From the NCBI GenBank assembly GCA_947455145.1, contig CANGME010000009.1, forward strand, positions 83,531-147,530: a stretch of DNA of 64,000 nt. The letters run 5' to 3'. Origin of the DNA: Comamonadaceae bacterium (GTDB lineage: Bacteria > Pseudomonadota > Gammaproteobacteria > Burkholderiales > Burkholderiaceae_C). The position numbers and the translations under genes were made by a program. The stretch's first letter is position 1. Each line of letters opens with the position of its first letter. Shown here piece by piece: positions 46,749 through 64,000 of this stretch. Under the pieces are notes generated by a model. It saw only the letters and a program-made list of their open reading frames with translations. It was not told where the DNA came from and made no database searches.

Positions 46749-49040
46749 TCAGACTGTCGTCAATCTCTCAATGGCGAATGATACCGATACTTGCGCACCC
46801 TGCACTACATCGTCCACGACGCGGTTCGACAGGTCTATGCGTGCACCGTGTTCGTCGACTATTTTTTTCACCACCGCAAGCCCAAGACCCGTCCCTTTGG
46901 CCTTGGTTGTGACGTAAGGTTCGAATGCTCTTTTGAGAATGGCCTCAGGAAAGCCCGAACCGTGGTCGAGCACACTCAAACGAACCCGCCCACTTGAGCT
47001 TGACCAATGGGTACGAACAAGAACACTGTGAGCAACTCCGCTACGCCCAGCGGACTCGGTAGCATCTTGCGCATTTTGTAGCAAGTTGTGCAAGACTTGA
47101 CGAAGCTGCTGCTCGTCACCTTTGATTTTGGGGCATCTAGCATCAATTTCCGTGCGCACTGGAATCGACACATTACCTCCGCTATACAGATGGACAATCT
47201 CGGTGACAAGGGCGTTCAGATCCATCAACCTGAGTTCGGCAGTTGGCAAACGAGCGTAGTCACGAAACTCGTTAACCAATCGCTTCATGGCGTCCACTTG
47301 ATCCACGATGGTCTTGACTGACTTGGTCAATAAGGTTTGCTCAAGTGGTCCAATTTTCCCGGTCAATTTCATCTCAAGCCGCTCCGCCGAGAGTTGAATG
47401 GGTGTCAATGGGTTTTTGATTTCATGAGCCAACCGTTGGGCCACTTCCCCCCATGCCTGAGCGCGCTGAGCTGAAACAATTTCAGATATGTCATCAAACA
47501 CTAACAAACGGGCGTGACCTGGAAGCTCAGCCCCACGAGCCACTAAGGTGATCAAACCATCCTCATGCTTGCCCGAAACAGCTCTTGCGTGATGACTCCC
47601 ACCCAATTCAAAGGATTGCTGCCAATGGTCTAGCCCATGCTCGACTCGCTCTCCCAAGTAGGCGTCAAATTGGCGTTGCACACTGCTAGCAAACTCTTCC
47701 AATCCTTCAACATCAACCATTTTCCGCCCTTGATACGCAGCCATGGGAACTTTGAGAATGCGTGTCGCCCCGGGGTTGGATGATTGAATCACGCCTTGCG
47801 CATCCAGAACCAAAACGCCGGCAGTAAGATTATCCAGAATAGTCTGAAGATTTTCACGGGCCGCATTGACCTCCTCCATGCTGTCCTCCAACGCCAAGCG
47901 GGCATCGAACAGTTGCTGCGTCATCTTGGCGAACGAACGGGTCAAGCCACCCAATTCGTCACCGCCTTGGAGGATGGATTTTGGCGTCAAGTCCCCTGCG
48001 GCAACCTCACGCACCCCTTGAGCTAGCAAAAGCAAGGGGCGAGTGATTTGATTGCCAAAGAAAATTGCTAATAACACTGCACCAAAAACAGCCAAGAAAA
48101 GACTCAATGTGAGCGTGCCGATATACATGCGTCGCAAGCCCTCTCGTGCCAAGGCCCGCTCTTGATATTCGCGATAAGCTTGGGTGACAGCCAAAGCATT
48201 GGTCACCAACGTATCAGGCAAGTCCTGTGCGACCATCAAGTAGCGTGACTCGCTTAACATGTCCAGACCGACCCTGGACACCACGACCAATGCTTTGATT
48301 CGGGCGTGGTTTGGGGTTTTAGTTGCACCCGACTCGTCTAACCCCTCAATCCAAGCGACCAAACGCTGCCCTCTGGCCGCCCTAAATTGTTGAGCACTAG
48401 GTCTTTCAGGATTTATCTCAAATTTCGAAATCCCTGCTACAGAAATCAACTGCCCATTAGCCCCCCACAACATAACGTCACGAACAGCCAACTGCTCGCG
48501 TATCCGCTCCAACAAGAGTCCGACTGTCACATCGGGGTTGTCGTTCAGTTGAGAGGCGGCGGCTCGGGTCTTTCCAGCCAAATCGGCAGATAAAGCATCC
48601 AGCGTAGCGCGACCCAAATTGACGCCAGCCTCTAAGGCACCCTCCACTTTGATGTCAAACCAACTTTCAATCGAGCGAGAAACGAATTGATAGGACACTA
48701 CATAAATCAACATGCCTGGTACAAAACCAGCCAGAGCGAACACAGCGGCAAGCTTGACCAATAACCGACTGCCAAAACGCCCTTGTTTGAGCCGCACTAA
48801 CAGTTTGAAGATGACCCAAACAATTACCAACAAAAGTGAAGTTGCCACCACCACATTAATTGCAAATAAGCGAGCGTAATTACGCTCGTACATTTCACGA
48901 TTGTCGGTAGCTTGTGTCAGCAAAAAGAGTAGGACTAGCCCGATCGATGCCATGATCGCGGCCCCCAAACCTATCGTCCAGCGCACACTCTTTGAGCTCC
49001 GCTTTGATGTGATTTTTTCACCTTCAGTGGGCTGATTCAC
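46749..49040 (-). CDS. ntrY: NtrY-like membrane sensor histidine kinase
   Basis: 763 residues. Membrane segments lie near 20-45, 55-80, 95-125 and 290-320, with a periplasmic region between. A HAMP (NQITRPLLLLAQGVREVAAG) and a PAS (LQTILDNLTAGVLVLDAQG) follow. The H-box is RLAHEIKNPLTPIQLSAERL, N-box LLQNAQDA, and the G-boxes DHGSGFPE and GTGLGLAVVKKIV. I chose a GTG at 49040 that overlaps the DUF4390 stop (GTGA), rather than 49091. The cognate regulator gene follows after 37 bases. Confidence 0.92.
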   Translation of the reverse strand: MNQPTEGEKITSKRSSKSVRWTIGLGAAIMASIGLVLLFLLTQATDNREMYERNYARLFAINVVVATSLLLVIVWVIFKLLVRLKQGRFGSRLLVKLAAVFALAGFVPGMLIYVVSYQFVSRSIESWFDIKVEGALEAGVNLGRATLDALSADLAGKTRAAASQLNDNPDVTVGLLLERIREQLAVRDVMLWGANGQLISVAGISKFEINPERPSAQQFRAARGQRLVAWIEGLDESGATKTPNHARIKALVVVSRVGLDMLSESRYLMVAQDLPDTLVTNALAVTQAYREYQERALAREGLRRMYIGTLTLSLFLAVFGAVLLAIFFGNQITRPLLLLAQGVREVAAGDLTPKSILQGGDELGGLTRSFAKMTQQLFDARLALEDSMEEVNAARENLQTILDNLTAGVLVLDAQGVIQSSNPGATRILKVPMAAYQGRKMVDVEGLEEFASSVQRQFDAYLGERVEHGLDHWQQSFELGGSHHARAVSGKHEDGLITLVARGAELPGHARLLVFDDISEIVSAQRAQAWGEVAQRLAHEIKNPLTPIQLSAERLEMKLTGKIGPLEQTLLTKSVKTIVDQVDAMKRLVNEFRDYARLPTAELRLMDLNALVTEIVHLYSGGNVSIPVRTEIDARCPKIKGDEQQLRQVLHNLLQNAQDATESAGRSGVAHSVLVRTHWSSSSGRVRLSVLDHGSGFPEAILKRAFEPYVTTKAKGTGLGLAVVKKIVDEHGARIDLSNRVVDDVVQGAQVSVSFAIERLTTV

Positions 49041-49675
49041 TTGATGCTCTCTAGCGTAAAACGCTGCGTCGCCAAGACGGCCAAAGTCCAATCACTTTGT
49101 CCTAATGTGCCAATTTGTAAAGGTCGTGGCAGTTGCGATGAATCAAGTCTGAATCGAAAATCGACGCGGTATTTCGCATTCGACTCCATTTCGGCCAACT
49201 CTGCAATACGCCAACCTGAAAAACGACGTATCGCATTCAGCGCATCGTCAAGCGAATCAAAGGTCTGATTCAGGGCCACGCCAATCCCGCTATTGGCAAT
49301 CACGCCGGCACCGATTATTAAGCGCCAGCGACGCGTCAAGGGCTGGTGCACCAGCCGCATATGCCGCTCAGTTTTTTCGATCTTTTTGTCAACCCAGTAC
49401 CAACGCTCTCTTGAAACTTCGGACTCTGCGACGAAGATGACTGGTATGCCTTTGAGTAACGCCTCTTCAACGGCGGCGGGTAAATCGAACTTAACAGTAG
49501 CGCTCAGTGCAAGACTTTCGGCACTGCGTTCCAACTTCAGCCCAGAGATCTCAGGTAGATTGGCCTCGGCGTGCAGGTTCTGAACGTGACTACCCCAAAT
49601 TATTAATGCGCACACCGTCAACCCGACCCATTCAAGTCGTGAGTTTTTCCAGCAATGCGTAATAGAAGCCATCAT
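49037..49675 (-). CDS. DUF4390 domain-containing exported protein
   Basis: About 212 residues with an N-terminal hydrophobic segment (LTVCALIIWGSHVQNLHA) that is a probable signal peptide. It has the DUF4390 features FDLPAAVEEALLKGIPVIF, RERWYWVDKKIEKTERHMRL and the end RPLQIGTLGQSDWTLAV. Function unknown, but its place between rsmB and an ntrY-type kinase is found in several beta-proteobacteria, suggesting a role linked to that sensor. The gene overlaps the rsmB end by about 44 bases; ATGs at 49675 and 49672 are both possible. Confidence 0.85.
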   Translation of the reverse strand: MMASITHCWKNSRLEWVGLTVCALIIWGSHVQNLHAEANLPEISGLKLERSAESLALSATVKFDLPAAVEEALLKGIPVIFVAESEVSRERWYWVDKKIEKTERHMRLVHQPLTRRWRLIIGAGVIANSGIGVALNQTFDSLDDALNAIRRFSGWRIAELAEMESNAKYRVDFRFRLDSSQLPRPLQIGTLGQSDWTLAVLATQRFTLESIK

Positions 49676-50954
49676 GATCAATCAGCCCATTGTCCGGGAC
49701 GAGCCCGTCACTCGTTGCAAAAGTTGGCATTAAATGACCCGGGGATGGCAGCAAAGTTGCTTGGGTGTTGTGTGCAAGAAACGTTTGTATCTGCTTCTCC
49801 CCTTCCGCCTTGAACACCGAACAGGTGCAAAACAGCATTCGTCCACCTGGCTTGAGCAGTGGCCACAGAGTCTCTAACAGTCTGCGCTGCTGCGCTGCCA
49901 GTTGCACCACATCGCTTTCGCGCCTCAGCCAGCGCACATCAGGGTGTCGCCGCACGATGCCTGAGGCAGTGCACGGCGCGTCCAACAGGATGGCATCAAA
50001 CATAGCGCCATCCCACCACTGCTTGGGTTGCCTCGCGTCTGCAGCTACAACCTTGGCCTGTAAGCCCAGGCGTTGCAGTGTTTGCGTGATGCTGGCGCAG
50101 CGCTGCGGGTCAATGTCCAAAGCGATGACATCGGCTGACGTCAACTCCAGTAGGTGTGCCGTCTTCCCACCCGGTGCAGCACAGGCATCAAGGATACGCA
50201 TGCCGGGTGTGTTGCCTAATCCACTCAACAAAAGTGGGGCTGCCATTTGGGCTGCCGAGTCTTGTACCGAGACACAGCCCTCGTCAAAGCCTGGTAGTTC
50301 GTGCACAGACACCGCTTGCTCCAGCGTGACGCCATACGGGCCTGCTGCCCTGCCCTGCAGGCCCTTGGCGCTCAGGCGATCCAAGTAACTCTTAACGTCG
50401 CTATGTCTTGCGTTGATGCGCAGCGTCATGGGTGCTTGCGTGTTGTTGGCCTTCAAGATGGATTGCCACTGGTCTGGGTATTCCCGCCGAAGCTTCTCTA
50501 TCCACCAAGCAGGATGATTCCAGACTGCCACAACTTGCTGGTCGCTCTGTGCCACCAAGGCTTCGCGCTCGCGCAAGAAGCGACGCAGACATCCATTGAT
50601 AAACCCCGCTTGGGCATGCAGCGCGGGGGTTCGTTTGGCGGCTTCAACCGCCTGATTTACCAGGGTAAAACTGTCGTAGGGTGCAGAAGCCTCATCCCAC
50701 ACCAAAGCCAGTGCTGTGCACAAAAGCGCATCCGCAGCTGGTGCAGGTTTACGTGTTGCCAGTTGCTGACGCAGCACTTCGGCCCGGCCCAACTCACGCA
50801 GGACCCGGTAGGACAAAGACTGTACGCCTGGGCGCATTTCGGGGGACATGGCGCTCAATGCGGCGGAGCTTGAGCGTCCCGCTCTGATACTGCCCAATAC
50901 GTCTGCCGTGCCCTGCAAGAGCCGCCATAGAGGGAGATTTAATTCGGTGCTCAT
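49632..50954 (-). CDS. rsmB: 16S rRNA (cytosine(967)-C(5))-methyltransferase
   Basis: 440 residues. An NusB-like N-terminal domain (residues 1-150) precedes a Fmu/Sun SAM methyltransferase: SVQDSAAQMAAPLLL, ILDACAAPGGKTAHLLEL, DAILLDAPCTASGIVRRHPD with the PC catalytic motif, and the second catalytic Cys in MLFCTCSVF. The ATG at 50954 shares one base with the stop of the upstream gene (TAATG). Confidence 0.95.
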   Translation of the reverse strand: MSTELNLPLWRLLQGTADVLGSIRAGRSSSAALSAMSPEMRPGVQSLSYRVLRELGRAEVLRQQLATRKPAPAADALLCTALALVWDEASAPYDSFTLVNQAVEAAKRTPALHAQAGFINGCLRRFLREREALVAQSDQQVVAVWNHPAWWIEKLRREYPDQWQSILKANNTQAPMTLRINARHSDVKSYLDRLSAKGLQGRAAGPYGVTLEQAVSVHELPGFDEGCVSVQDSAAQMAAPLLLSGLGNTPGMRILDACAAPGGKTAHLLELTSADVIALDIDPQRCASITQTLQRLGLQAKVVAADARQPKQWWDGAMFDAILLDAPCTASGIVRRHPDVRWLRRESDVVQLAAQQRRLLETLWPLLKPGGRMLFCTCSVFKAEGEKQIQTFLAHNTQATLLPSPGHLMPTFATSDGLVPDNGLIDHDGFYYALLEKLTT

Positions 50955-51493
50955 TATGTTGCTTCTCGATCCCAAAAGGCTGGTTCAAATCGAAATAACC
51001 AGGCTAGTAATTTGGCCGGGAATTGTTCAATGCTTTGGTTGTATTCTTGAATTCTTTTTAGGTACTCAGCCTTGTCGCGTTGGACTTGAGTTGAGATGTC
51101 GTCCCACTGCTTCAGCAAAGTCTGCATCAGCTGCTCACCCGCTAGGTCTTGGGGCTCAGCGCAAACTTTGTCCCATGAACTCTGTAAGACTTGCCGAGCT
51201 GTTTCCAAAGCACGCATTACCAAGCTGTCCAAGGGTTGCGTGCTGGCTGTTTTGAGCGAAGCCTCGAATTCCAAAGCAGCGTTGATCAAGCCTGATCGTG
51301 CGCTTAGTTGATTAGCGCCTAGTTGCATCTCAAAGTGAGATTGCACCAGTGCAGTATAGAGACCATATTTCAACTGCAAGGGAACAAATGAGGCGATAGC
51401 CAAGGCACGCAATCGCACCAGTCGGTTATAGGCTCCTACTCCCCAAAACAAGAGCACAGCGATAAAGCTCCAGATCAAGACTGTCTTATTCAT
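50954..51493 (-). CDS. LemA-like membrane protein
   Basis: 179 residues with one N-terminal membrane segment (TVLIWSFIAVLLFWGVGAY) followed by YNRLVRLRALAIASFVPLQL, which matches the start of LemA-family helical bundles, and a C-terminal KRIQEYNQSIEQFPAKLLAW with the NxxxxxFP pattern and a final FxPAFW. Shorter and more divergent than typical LemA. Function unknown. First gene of the rsmB/ntrYX operon. Confidence 0.75.
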   Translation of the reverse strand: MNKTVLIWSFIAVLLFWGVGAYNRLVRLRALAIASFVPLQLKYGLYTALVQSHFEMQLGANQLSARSGLINAALEFEASLKTASTQPLDSLVMRALETARQVLQSSWDKVCAEPQDLAGEQLMQTLLKQWDDISTQVQRDKAEYLKRIQEYNQSIEQFPAKLLAWLFRFEPAFWDREAT

Positions 51494-51545
51494 GATTACT
51501 TTTTGCTCTCAAAAACATGCTTGTCCCTGATTTGAACTCACCATG

Positions 51546-51581
51546 AAAAATGCGCCAAGCCCCCTGAAGGTGCTTGGCGCA
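51546..51581 (-). terminator. rho-independent terminator of the rpoBC operon
   Basis: Minus strand: TGCGCCAAGC and GCTTGGCGCA form a ten-base perfect stem, with a T-run immediately after. Located 24 bases after the rpoC stop. Confidence 0.92.
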
Positions 51582-51604
51582 TTATCTAAGAAGTCCTGGC
51601 GGAA

Positions 51605-55813
<4,209 letters not shown>

Positions 55814-55838
55814 GGTTTGAATCCTTTGCCTGTGAGAT

Positions 55839-59951
<4,113 letters not shown>

Positions 59952-60125
59952 GAGATCTCCGGGCAAAGTCTGAGGAATCCTGGGGGTCCTAGGCGACTGA
60001 TGGGTTGAGCACGGTCATCCGTGTTTCATCCCTGCTTGGTGATTGGCCACTACCAACCATTGGCGGACGGTTGCGCATTGCACGCAACCCGAACCAAGGC
60101 ATCTTCTGCAGTCGGGGTCAGAAGA

Positions 60126-60174
60126 CACTAAAAAATGGCGTTAACATGAGTTAACTACGCCGCTTTTTAGTGTG
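60126..60174 (-). terminator. stem-loop with T-run between rplL and rpoB (attenuator-like)
   Basis: ACACTAAAAAATGGCGTTAA pairs imperfectly with GTTAACTACGCCGCTTTTTA plus GTGT across an ATGA loop. On the minus strand the stem is followed by a T-run. It lies in the 283-base rplL-rpoB gap, where enteric bacteria have an attenuator and RNase III site. Partial termination is inferred. Confidence 0.6.
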
Positions 60175-60187
60175 CTCTTCAAGCACC

Positions 60188-60221
60188 AAAGGCTGGGTAC
60201 CCTGTAAGAGCACCCAGCCTT
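60188..60221 (-). other. stem-loop just downstream of rplL
   Basis: AAGGCTGGGT and ACCCAGCCTT form a perfect ten-base stem with a 13-base loop, 14 bases after the rplL stop and without a T-run. It probably stabilises the rplJL part of the transcript or serves as a processing site. Confidence 0.6.
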
Positions 60222-60234
60222 GGATCAAGCTAGA

Positions 60235-60609
60235 TTACTTGAGTTCAGCCTTGGCACCGGCTTCCACCAGTTTCTTCAGAGCTGCGTCAGCGTCAGCCTT
60301 AGGGATGGCTTCTTTGACGGCCTTAGGAGCGCCGTCAACCAGATCCTTGGCTTCTTTCAAGCCCAGGCCGGTGATTTCACGCACAGCCTTAATCACCGAC
60401 ACCTTGTTGGCGCCAGCTTCGAGCAACATGACGTTGAATTCCGTCTTCTCTTCGGCCACAGCAGCGGCAGCGCCACCACCAGCGGCAGGGGCGGCCATAG
60501 CGGCTGCGCTCACGCCAAATTTCTCTTCAATGGCTTTCACCAGTTCGTTGAGTTCCATGACCGTCATGCTGTCCAGCGCGGTCAAAAATGTGTCTTTATC
60601 GAATGCCAT
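60235..60609 (-). CDS. rplL: 50S ribosomal protein L7/L12
   Basis: 124-residue stalk protein. The N-terminal dimer domain ([20 protein letters not shown]) is followed by an Ala/Gly hinge ([13 protein letters not shown]) and the C-terminal factor-binding domain [20 protein letters not shown] with [15 protein letters not shown]. It binds L10 as dimers and recruits translation factors. Confidence 0.97.
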   Translation of the reverse strand: MAFDKDTFLTALDSMTVMELNELVKAIEEKFGVSAAAMAAPAAGGGAAAAVAEEKTEFNVMLLEAGANKVSVIKAVREITGLGLKEAKDLVDGAPKAVKEAIPKADADAALKKLVEAGAKAELK

Positions 60610-60650
60610 TTTGATTTCCTAACAATTGGTTAACAGTTTGCTGCACGCGC

Positions 60651-61175
60651 TTACGCTGCGGCTACTTCAGCTACCGGTTCGGCAGCGCCTTCGCCACGCT
60701 GGGCCGACAATGCACCCAGTACCACTGCGATACGGGACATTGGGGACATCAGCAAGCCACACAGCTGAGCCAACAACACTTCGCGAGAAGGGATGCTTGC
60801 CAACTGTTTCACGCCATTCACGTCTAACGCTTTTCCAGCAAATGCGCCTCCGCGAATCACCAACTTGTCGTTGGTTTTCGCGAAATCTGCCACCACTTTT
60901 GCAGCAGCTACAGCATCGACTGAGAAGCCGTAAATCAACGGGCCGGTCATCTGGTCGGACGCGACTTCAAATGCGCTACCTGCGACAGCACGGCGGGCCA
61001 GCGTGTTTTTCAACACGCTCAGGCTCACACCATTGCTACGCGCGGAAGAGCGCAGTTTGGTCATGTCAGCGACCGTGATGCCACGGTACTCCGCCATCAC
61101 GAGCGTTTGAGCTTTAGCGGCGAGGCTGGTCACATCACTGATGACCGCTTCTTTCTCACTGCGATTAAGACTCAA
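60651..61175 (-). CDS. rplJ: 50S ribosomal protein L10
   Basis: 174-residue base of the L12 stalk: [48 protein letters not shown]. The C-terminal helix that holds L12 dimers is Ala-rich ([17 protein letters not shown]). In E. coli L10 with L12 represses rplJL by binding the mRNA leader; a leader structure is visible upstream. Confidence 0.97.
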   Translation of the reverse strand: MSLNRSEKEAVISDVTSLAAKAQTLVMAEYRGITVADMTKLRSSARSNGVSLSVLKNTLARRAVAGSAFEVASDQMTGPLIYGFSVDAVAAAKVVADFAKTNDKLVIRGGAFAGKALDVNGVKQLASIPSREVLLAQLCGLLMSPMSRIAVVLGALSAQRGEGAAEPVAEVAAA

Positions 61176-61343
61176 GGTCTACTCCTTAAAAATGCACTTT
61201 CGGTCTGTGTCTTGCGACGTCTTAGACCTTAGGTACGCTACATGTCAGCGACCAACTGTTCACGGAATTGATTCCATTTGCAGCGGGATCGCCATCTGCG
61301 TTGGTTTTTCATTATTAAGTGCAGCCCCTGCACACCAACGGTC

Positions 61344-61414
61344 TTGGATGGCCTGTTCATGCTTTGCAGCACTTGCAGCCCACCACATCGGACAGCCTTT
61401 AACAGGCCATCCAA
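61344..61414 (-). promoter_or_regulatory. rplJ leader structure, probable L10-L12 autoregulatory element
   Basis: A perfect 14-base inverted repeat (TTGGATGGCCTGTT / AACAGGCCATCCAA) encloses a 43-base region with AGGCTGTCCGATGTGG and GCTGCAAGTGCTGCAAAGC on the minus strand. It occupies the rplA-rplJ gap (248 bases), where the L10 leader is found in other bacteria. Assignment is by position and structure. Confidence 0.6.
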
Positions 61415-61423
61415 ATTTTTTGT

Positions 61424-62119
61424 TTAAGCCGCAATGCTCTGGGTGTCAACGCGCACACCCAAACCCATCGTGGAAGAAACAGCCACTTTTCTCAAATACA
61501 CACCTTTGCTTGAAGCAGGCTTGGCCTTGACCAAAGCATCCACCAGCGCAGCCAGGTTACCTTTGAGCTTGTCAGCATCGAACGAGCGACGACCGATCGT
61601 GGAGTGCACGATACCGGCTTTATCAACACGAAATTGAACTTGACCGGCCTTGGCGTTCTTGACCGCCGTTGCCACGTCAGGCGTTACCGTGCCGACTTTG
61701 GGGTTAGGCATCAAGCCACGTGGGCCGAGGATCTGACCCAAGGTACCCACAATGCGCATGGCATCAGGTGCAGCAATCACGATGTCAAACGGCATGTCGC
61801 CGGCCTTGACCATGGCAGCCAGGTCATCCATACCGACGATGTCAGCACCAGCGGCCTTGGCTTCTTCAGCCTTGGCGCCTTGGGCGAACACAGCGACGCG
61901 TTTGGTTTTGCCGGTGCCATTGGGCAACACAACAGCGCCACGCACGACTTGGTCAGATTTCTTGGCATCGATGCCGAGCTGCACAGCCACGTCGATGGAT
62001 TCATCGAACTTGGCGGTTGCTGCGGCTTGCACGATGGCCAGTGCGTCGATCAAGGGGTACAGCTTGTTGCTGTCAACCTTACCCTGGAGGGATTTTTGTT
62101 TTTTGGTGAGCTTGGACAT
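61424..62119 (-). CDS. rplA: 50S ribosomal protein L1
   Basis: 231 residues. The signatures are [54 protein letters not shown] and [14 protein letters not shown]. It binds 23S rRNA at the L1 stalk and, in E. coli, represses rplKA translation. It begins directly after the rplK stop with no gap. Confidence 0.98.
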   Translation of the reverse strand: MSKLTKKQKSLQGKVDSNKLYPLIDALAIVQAAATAKFDESIDVAVQLGIDAKKSDQVVRGAVVLPNGTGKTKRVAVFAQGAKAEEAKAAGADIVGMDDLAAMVKAGDMPFDIVIAAPDAMRIVGTLGQILGPRGLMPNPKVGTVTPDVATAVKNAKAGQVQFRVDKAGIVHSTIGRRSFDADKLKGNLAALVDALVKAKPASSKGVYLRKVAVSSTMGLGVRVDTQSIAA

Positions 62120-62551
62120 TTACACGCCCTCCACATTCACGCCCATGGAGCGGGCAGAACCAGCAATGGTGCGAACCGCTGCATCCATATCGGCGGCAGT
62201 CAGATCTTTCATTTTCAGCTTGGCGATTTCTTCGAGCTGAGCGCGCGTGATCTTACCCACCTTGGCGGTGTGCGGCGTCGCAGAACCCTTGTCAATCTTG
62301 ACGGCTTTCTTGATCAGAATCGACGAAGGTGGCGATTTGATAATGAAGGTAAAGCTCTTGTCAGCAAAAGCCGTGATGACCACGGGCAAAGGCAGACCTG
62401 GCTCAACGCCCTGCGTCTGCGCATTAAACGCTTTGCAGAACTCCATGATGTTCAAACCGCGCTGACCCAAAGCTGGGCCGATGGGCGGTGATGGATTGGC
62501 TTTACCCGCTGGCACTTGCAGCTTGACAAAACCGACGATTTTTTTCGCCAT
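62120..62551 (-). CDS. rplK: 50S ribosomal protein L11
   Basis: 143 residues: [39 protein letters not shown], the [12 protein letters not shown] segment and the C-terminal RNA-binding domain with [20 protein letters not shown]. It forms the GTPase-associated centre and is needed for RelA activation. Confidence 0.98.
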   Translation of the reverse strand: MAKKIVGFVKLQVPAGKANPSPPIGPALGQRGLNIMEFCKAFNAQTQGVEPGLPLPVVITAFADKSFTFIIKSPPSSILIKKAVKIDKGSATPHTAKVGKITRAQLEEIAKLKMKDLTAADMDAAVRTIAGSARSMGVNVEGV

Positions 62552-62677
62552 GTTGACACTCCTTACGGGTGATGACGCTTAGGCCAATGGCCGCAGCTCC
62601 CCGGGGTTAACGACTCACCTTTAATGTTCGCGTCGAGTCGGAAAACGCGAACTAATTATTCAATTGATGCTGAAGCT

Positions 62678-63268
62678 TTAGGTCTTTTCAACCTGAGAGA
62701 ACTCCAACTCCACCGGCGTGGCGCGACCAAAAATTGTCACAGCCACACGCACTTTGTTTTTGTCGTAATTGACTTCTTCAACCGTGCCATTGAAGTCCGT
62801 GAACGGACCGTCTTTAACGCGCACGTACTCACCCACTTCAAATTCAACCTTGTGACGCGGCTTCTCGGTGCCTTCTTGCATCTGGTTGACGATCTTCATG
62901 ACCTCAGCCTCAGAGATCGGGGCAGGGCGGTTTTTAGCGCCACCGACAAAACCTGTGACCTTATTGGTGTGCTTGACCAAGTGCCAGGACTCGTCATCCA
63001 TGATCATCTCGACCAACACATAGCCAGGAAAGAACTTACGCTCTGTCGTGCGCTTCTGGCCGTTTTTAATCTCAACCACTTCCTCCATGGGCACCAAGAT
63101 GCGACCAAACTTGCTCTGCATGCCGGCTTGGTTGATGCGATCTTGAATATTGCGCTCTACGGTTTTTTCCATGCCCGAGTAGGCATGCACTACGTACCAA
63201 CGCAGATCGGGGTTGGTCGAGGGAGCCATGGGCTCCGCTGCGGCTGGGGTTTCCACAATGTCAGTCAT
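62678..63268 (-). CDS. nusG: transcription termination/antitermination protein NusG
   Basis: 196 residues. An NGN domain ([34 protein letters not shown]) and a KOW domain ([20 protein letters not shown]) are visible. The start MTDIVETP at 63268 overlaps the secE stop by one base (TAATG); an upstream ATG at 63280 would lie in secE. A short acidic/Ala-Pro N-terminal extension precedes the NGN. Confidence 0.97.
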   Translation of the reverse strand: MTDIVETPAAAEPMAPSTNPDLRWYVVHAYSGMEKTVERNIQDRINQAGMQSKFGRILVPMEEVVEIKNGQKRTTERKFFPGYVLVEMIMDDESWHLVKHTNKVTGFVGGAKNRPAPISEAEVMKIVNQMQEGTEKPRHKVEFEVGEYVRVKDGPFTDFNGTVEEVNYDKNKVRVAVTIFGRATPVELEFSQVEKT

Positions 63269-63651
63269 TATTTCTTCCACCCCAAAATCAAGTCATAAAA
63301 CACATATTCAAGCGTCTTGTCTGTGAGCCACAAGAACAAGGCCATCAAAACCACGAAGCCAAACACATAGGCCGTCATCTGCACCGCTTCTTTTCGCGCA
63401 GGCCAAACAACCTTACCCACCTCACGCCACGCGTCACGACCAAAACCCATCAACTGCTTGCCGGCTTCTGCCGTGAAAAACACCACCACAGATGCCGCCA
63501 AACCCACCAGCAAAGCACCCCACTGCGCCAGTGCACCCTGCTTGCCGAGCATGTAATAAGCGACCAAGGCTGCGATCAGCAGCGCTACGGCGGCGGCCAG
63601 CTTGGCCTTATCAGCGCCTGTATTGACTGTTTCGACTTGAGACGTTGCCAT
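63268..63651 (-). CDS. secE: preprotein translocase subunit SecE
   Basis: 127 residues with three hydrophobic segments ([45 protein letters not shown]) and the conserved cytoplasmic amphipathic region [20 protein letters not shown]. Component of the SecYEG channel. Three-segment SecE is usual in proteobacteria. Confidence 0.95.
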   Translation of the reverse strand: MATSQVETVNTGADKAKLAAAVALLIAALVAYYMLGKQGALAQWGALLVGLAASVVVFFTAEAGKQLMGFGRDAWREVGKVVWPARKEAVQMTAYVFGFVVLMALFLWLTDKTLEYVFYDLILGWKK

Positions 63652-63711
63652 GTTTACCTTATTTCACACCACTTCAATGACCACTTATCCAGCACCACCC
63701 CTGAGACACCG

Positions 63712-63737
63712 AAGCCCGCCATGATGGTGGCGGGCTT
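63712..63737 (+). other. stem-loop between tRNA-Trp and secE
   Basis: AAGCCCGCC and GGCGGGCTT form a nine-base stem with an eight-base loop. The T-run is on the plus strand only, so on the transcribed minus strand it more likely serves processing of the tRNA-Trp/secE transcript than termination. Confidence 0.55.
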
Positions 63738-63764
63738 TTCATCACCGAATCACTCGATTCAGGG

Positions 63765-63840
63765 TGGCAGGGGCAGTAAGAATCGAACTTACAACCTTCG
63801 GTTTTGGAGACCGACGCTCTGCCAATTGAGCTATACCCCT
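63765..63840 (-). tRNA. tRNA-Trp (anticodon CCA)
   Basis: The 76-base cloverleaf begins AGGGGTATAGCTCAATTGG. Anticodon loop GTCTCCAAAAC with CCA, T-arm AGTTCGATTCT, encoded CCA. It lies between tuf and secE, the classical arrangement. Confidence 0.97.
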
Positions 63841-63846
63841 ACGAAT

Positions 63847-64000
<154 letters not shown>

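Overview
The window looks like a chromosome segment from a Betaproteobacterium of the Burkholderiales, most probably family Comamonadaceae (a Rhodoferax/Limnohabitans/Polaromonas-like organism). The grounds are a conserved murein (dcw) cluster starting with mraZ, a monomeric NADP-isocitrate dehydrogenase, orphan Bug-type (TctC) binding proteins, a DksA with a long Lys/Ala/Pro-rich N-terminus, and REP-like palindromes of the VRPE(P/L)VEG type. The genus is inference only.

Layout. 1-7.7 kb (minus strand): dcw cluster mraZ-rsmH-ftsL-ftsI-murE-murF-mraY-murD(partial), tightly overlapping, driven by a promoter with four 10-bp-spaced AGTG boxes (probable MraZ operator). 8-12.3 kb (minus): a two-STAS-domain hypothetical protein, a zinc-ligand-poor DksA, and a COG0523 zinc-chaperone GTPase. 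12.4-14.6 kb (plus): htpG behind a clear sigma-32-type promoter. 14.7-22.7 kb (plus): a defence island, hsdM-hsdS-hipB-hipA-hsdR, that is a type I restriction-modification system with a HipBA toxin-antitoxin module between specificity and restriction genes. 22.8-27.4 kb (plus): a complete branched-chain amino acid/amide-type ABC transporter (livG, livF, binding protein, livH, livM). 27.4-29.9 kb: a damaged phosphotransferase/ATPase gene, a MazEF-like pair and an FKBP prolyl isomerase.

30.1-33.3 kb: a cluster of integron gene cassettes without a visible integrase. An AT-richer orphan lipoprotein gene, a DUF1643 gene and an HNH nuclease gene are separated by two recognisable attC sites, and a 105-bp imperfect palindrome follows. 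33.4-38 kb (minus): icd and recG. 38-45.7 kb: a Bug protein, queA, aceA (isocitrate lyase), a second Bug protein, a class II aldolase, tgt, and a secreted metallo-beta-lactamase-fold hydrolase. 45.8-51.5 kb (minus): tRNA-Gly and tRNA-Phe, then the operon lemA-like/rsmB/DUF4390/ntrY/ntrX, in which NtrX has no AAA+ domain. 51.6-64 kb (minus): the classical tuf/tRNA-Trp/secE/nusG/rplKAJL/rpoBC block with a probable L10 leader and two hairpins between rplL and rpoB.

Themes. Housekeeping operons (cell wall, translation/transcription) flank accessory DNA. The accessory parts are the RM+HipBA island, the integron cassettes and the REP-like palindromes, which have entered the coding sequences of htpG, hsdM and recG in the same reading frame. 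The isocitrate branch point is represented by both icd and aceA, and a TCTTATATA-type motif lies upstream of each. No CRISPR array, insertion sequence, prophage or integrase was found.
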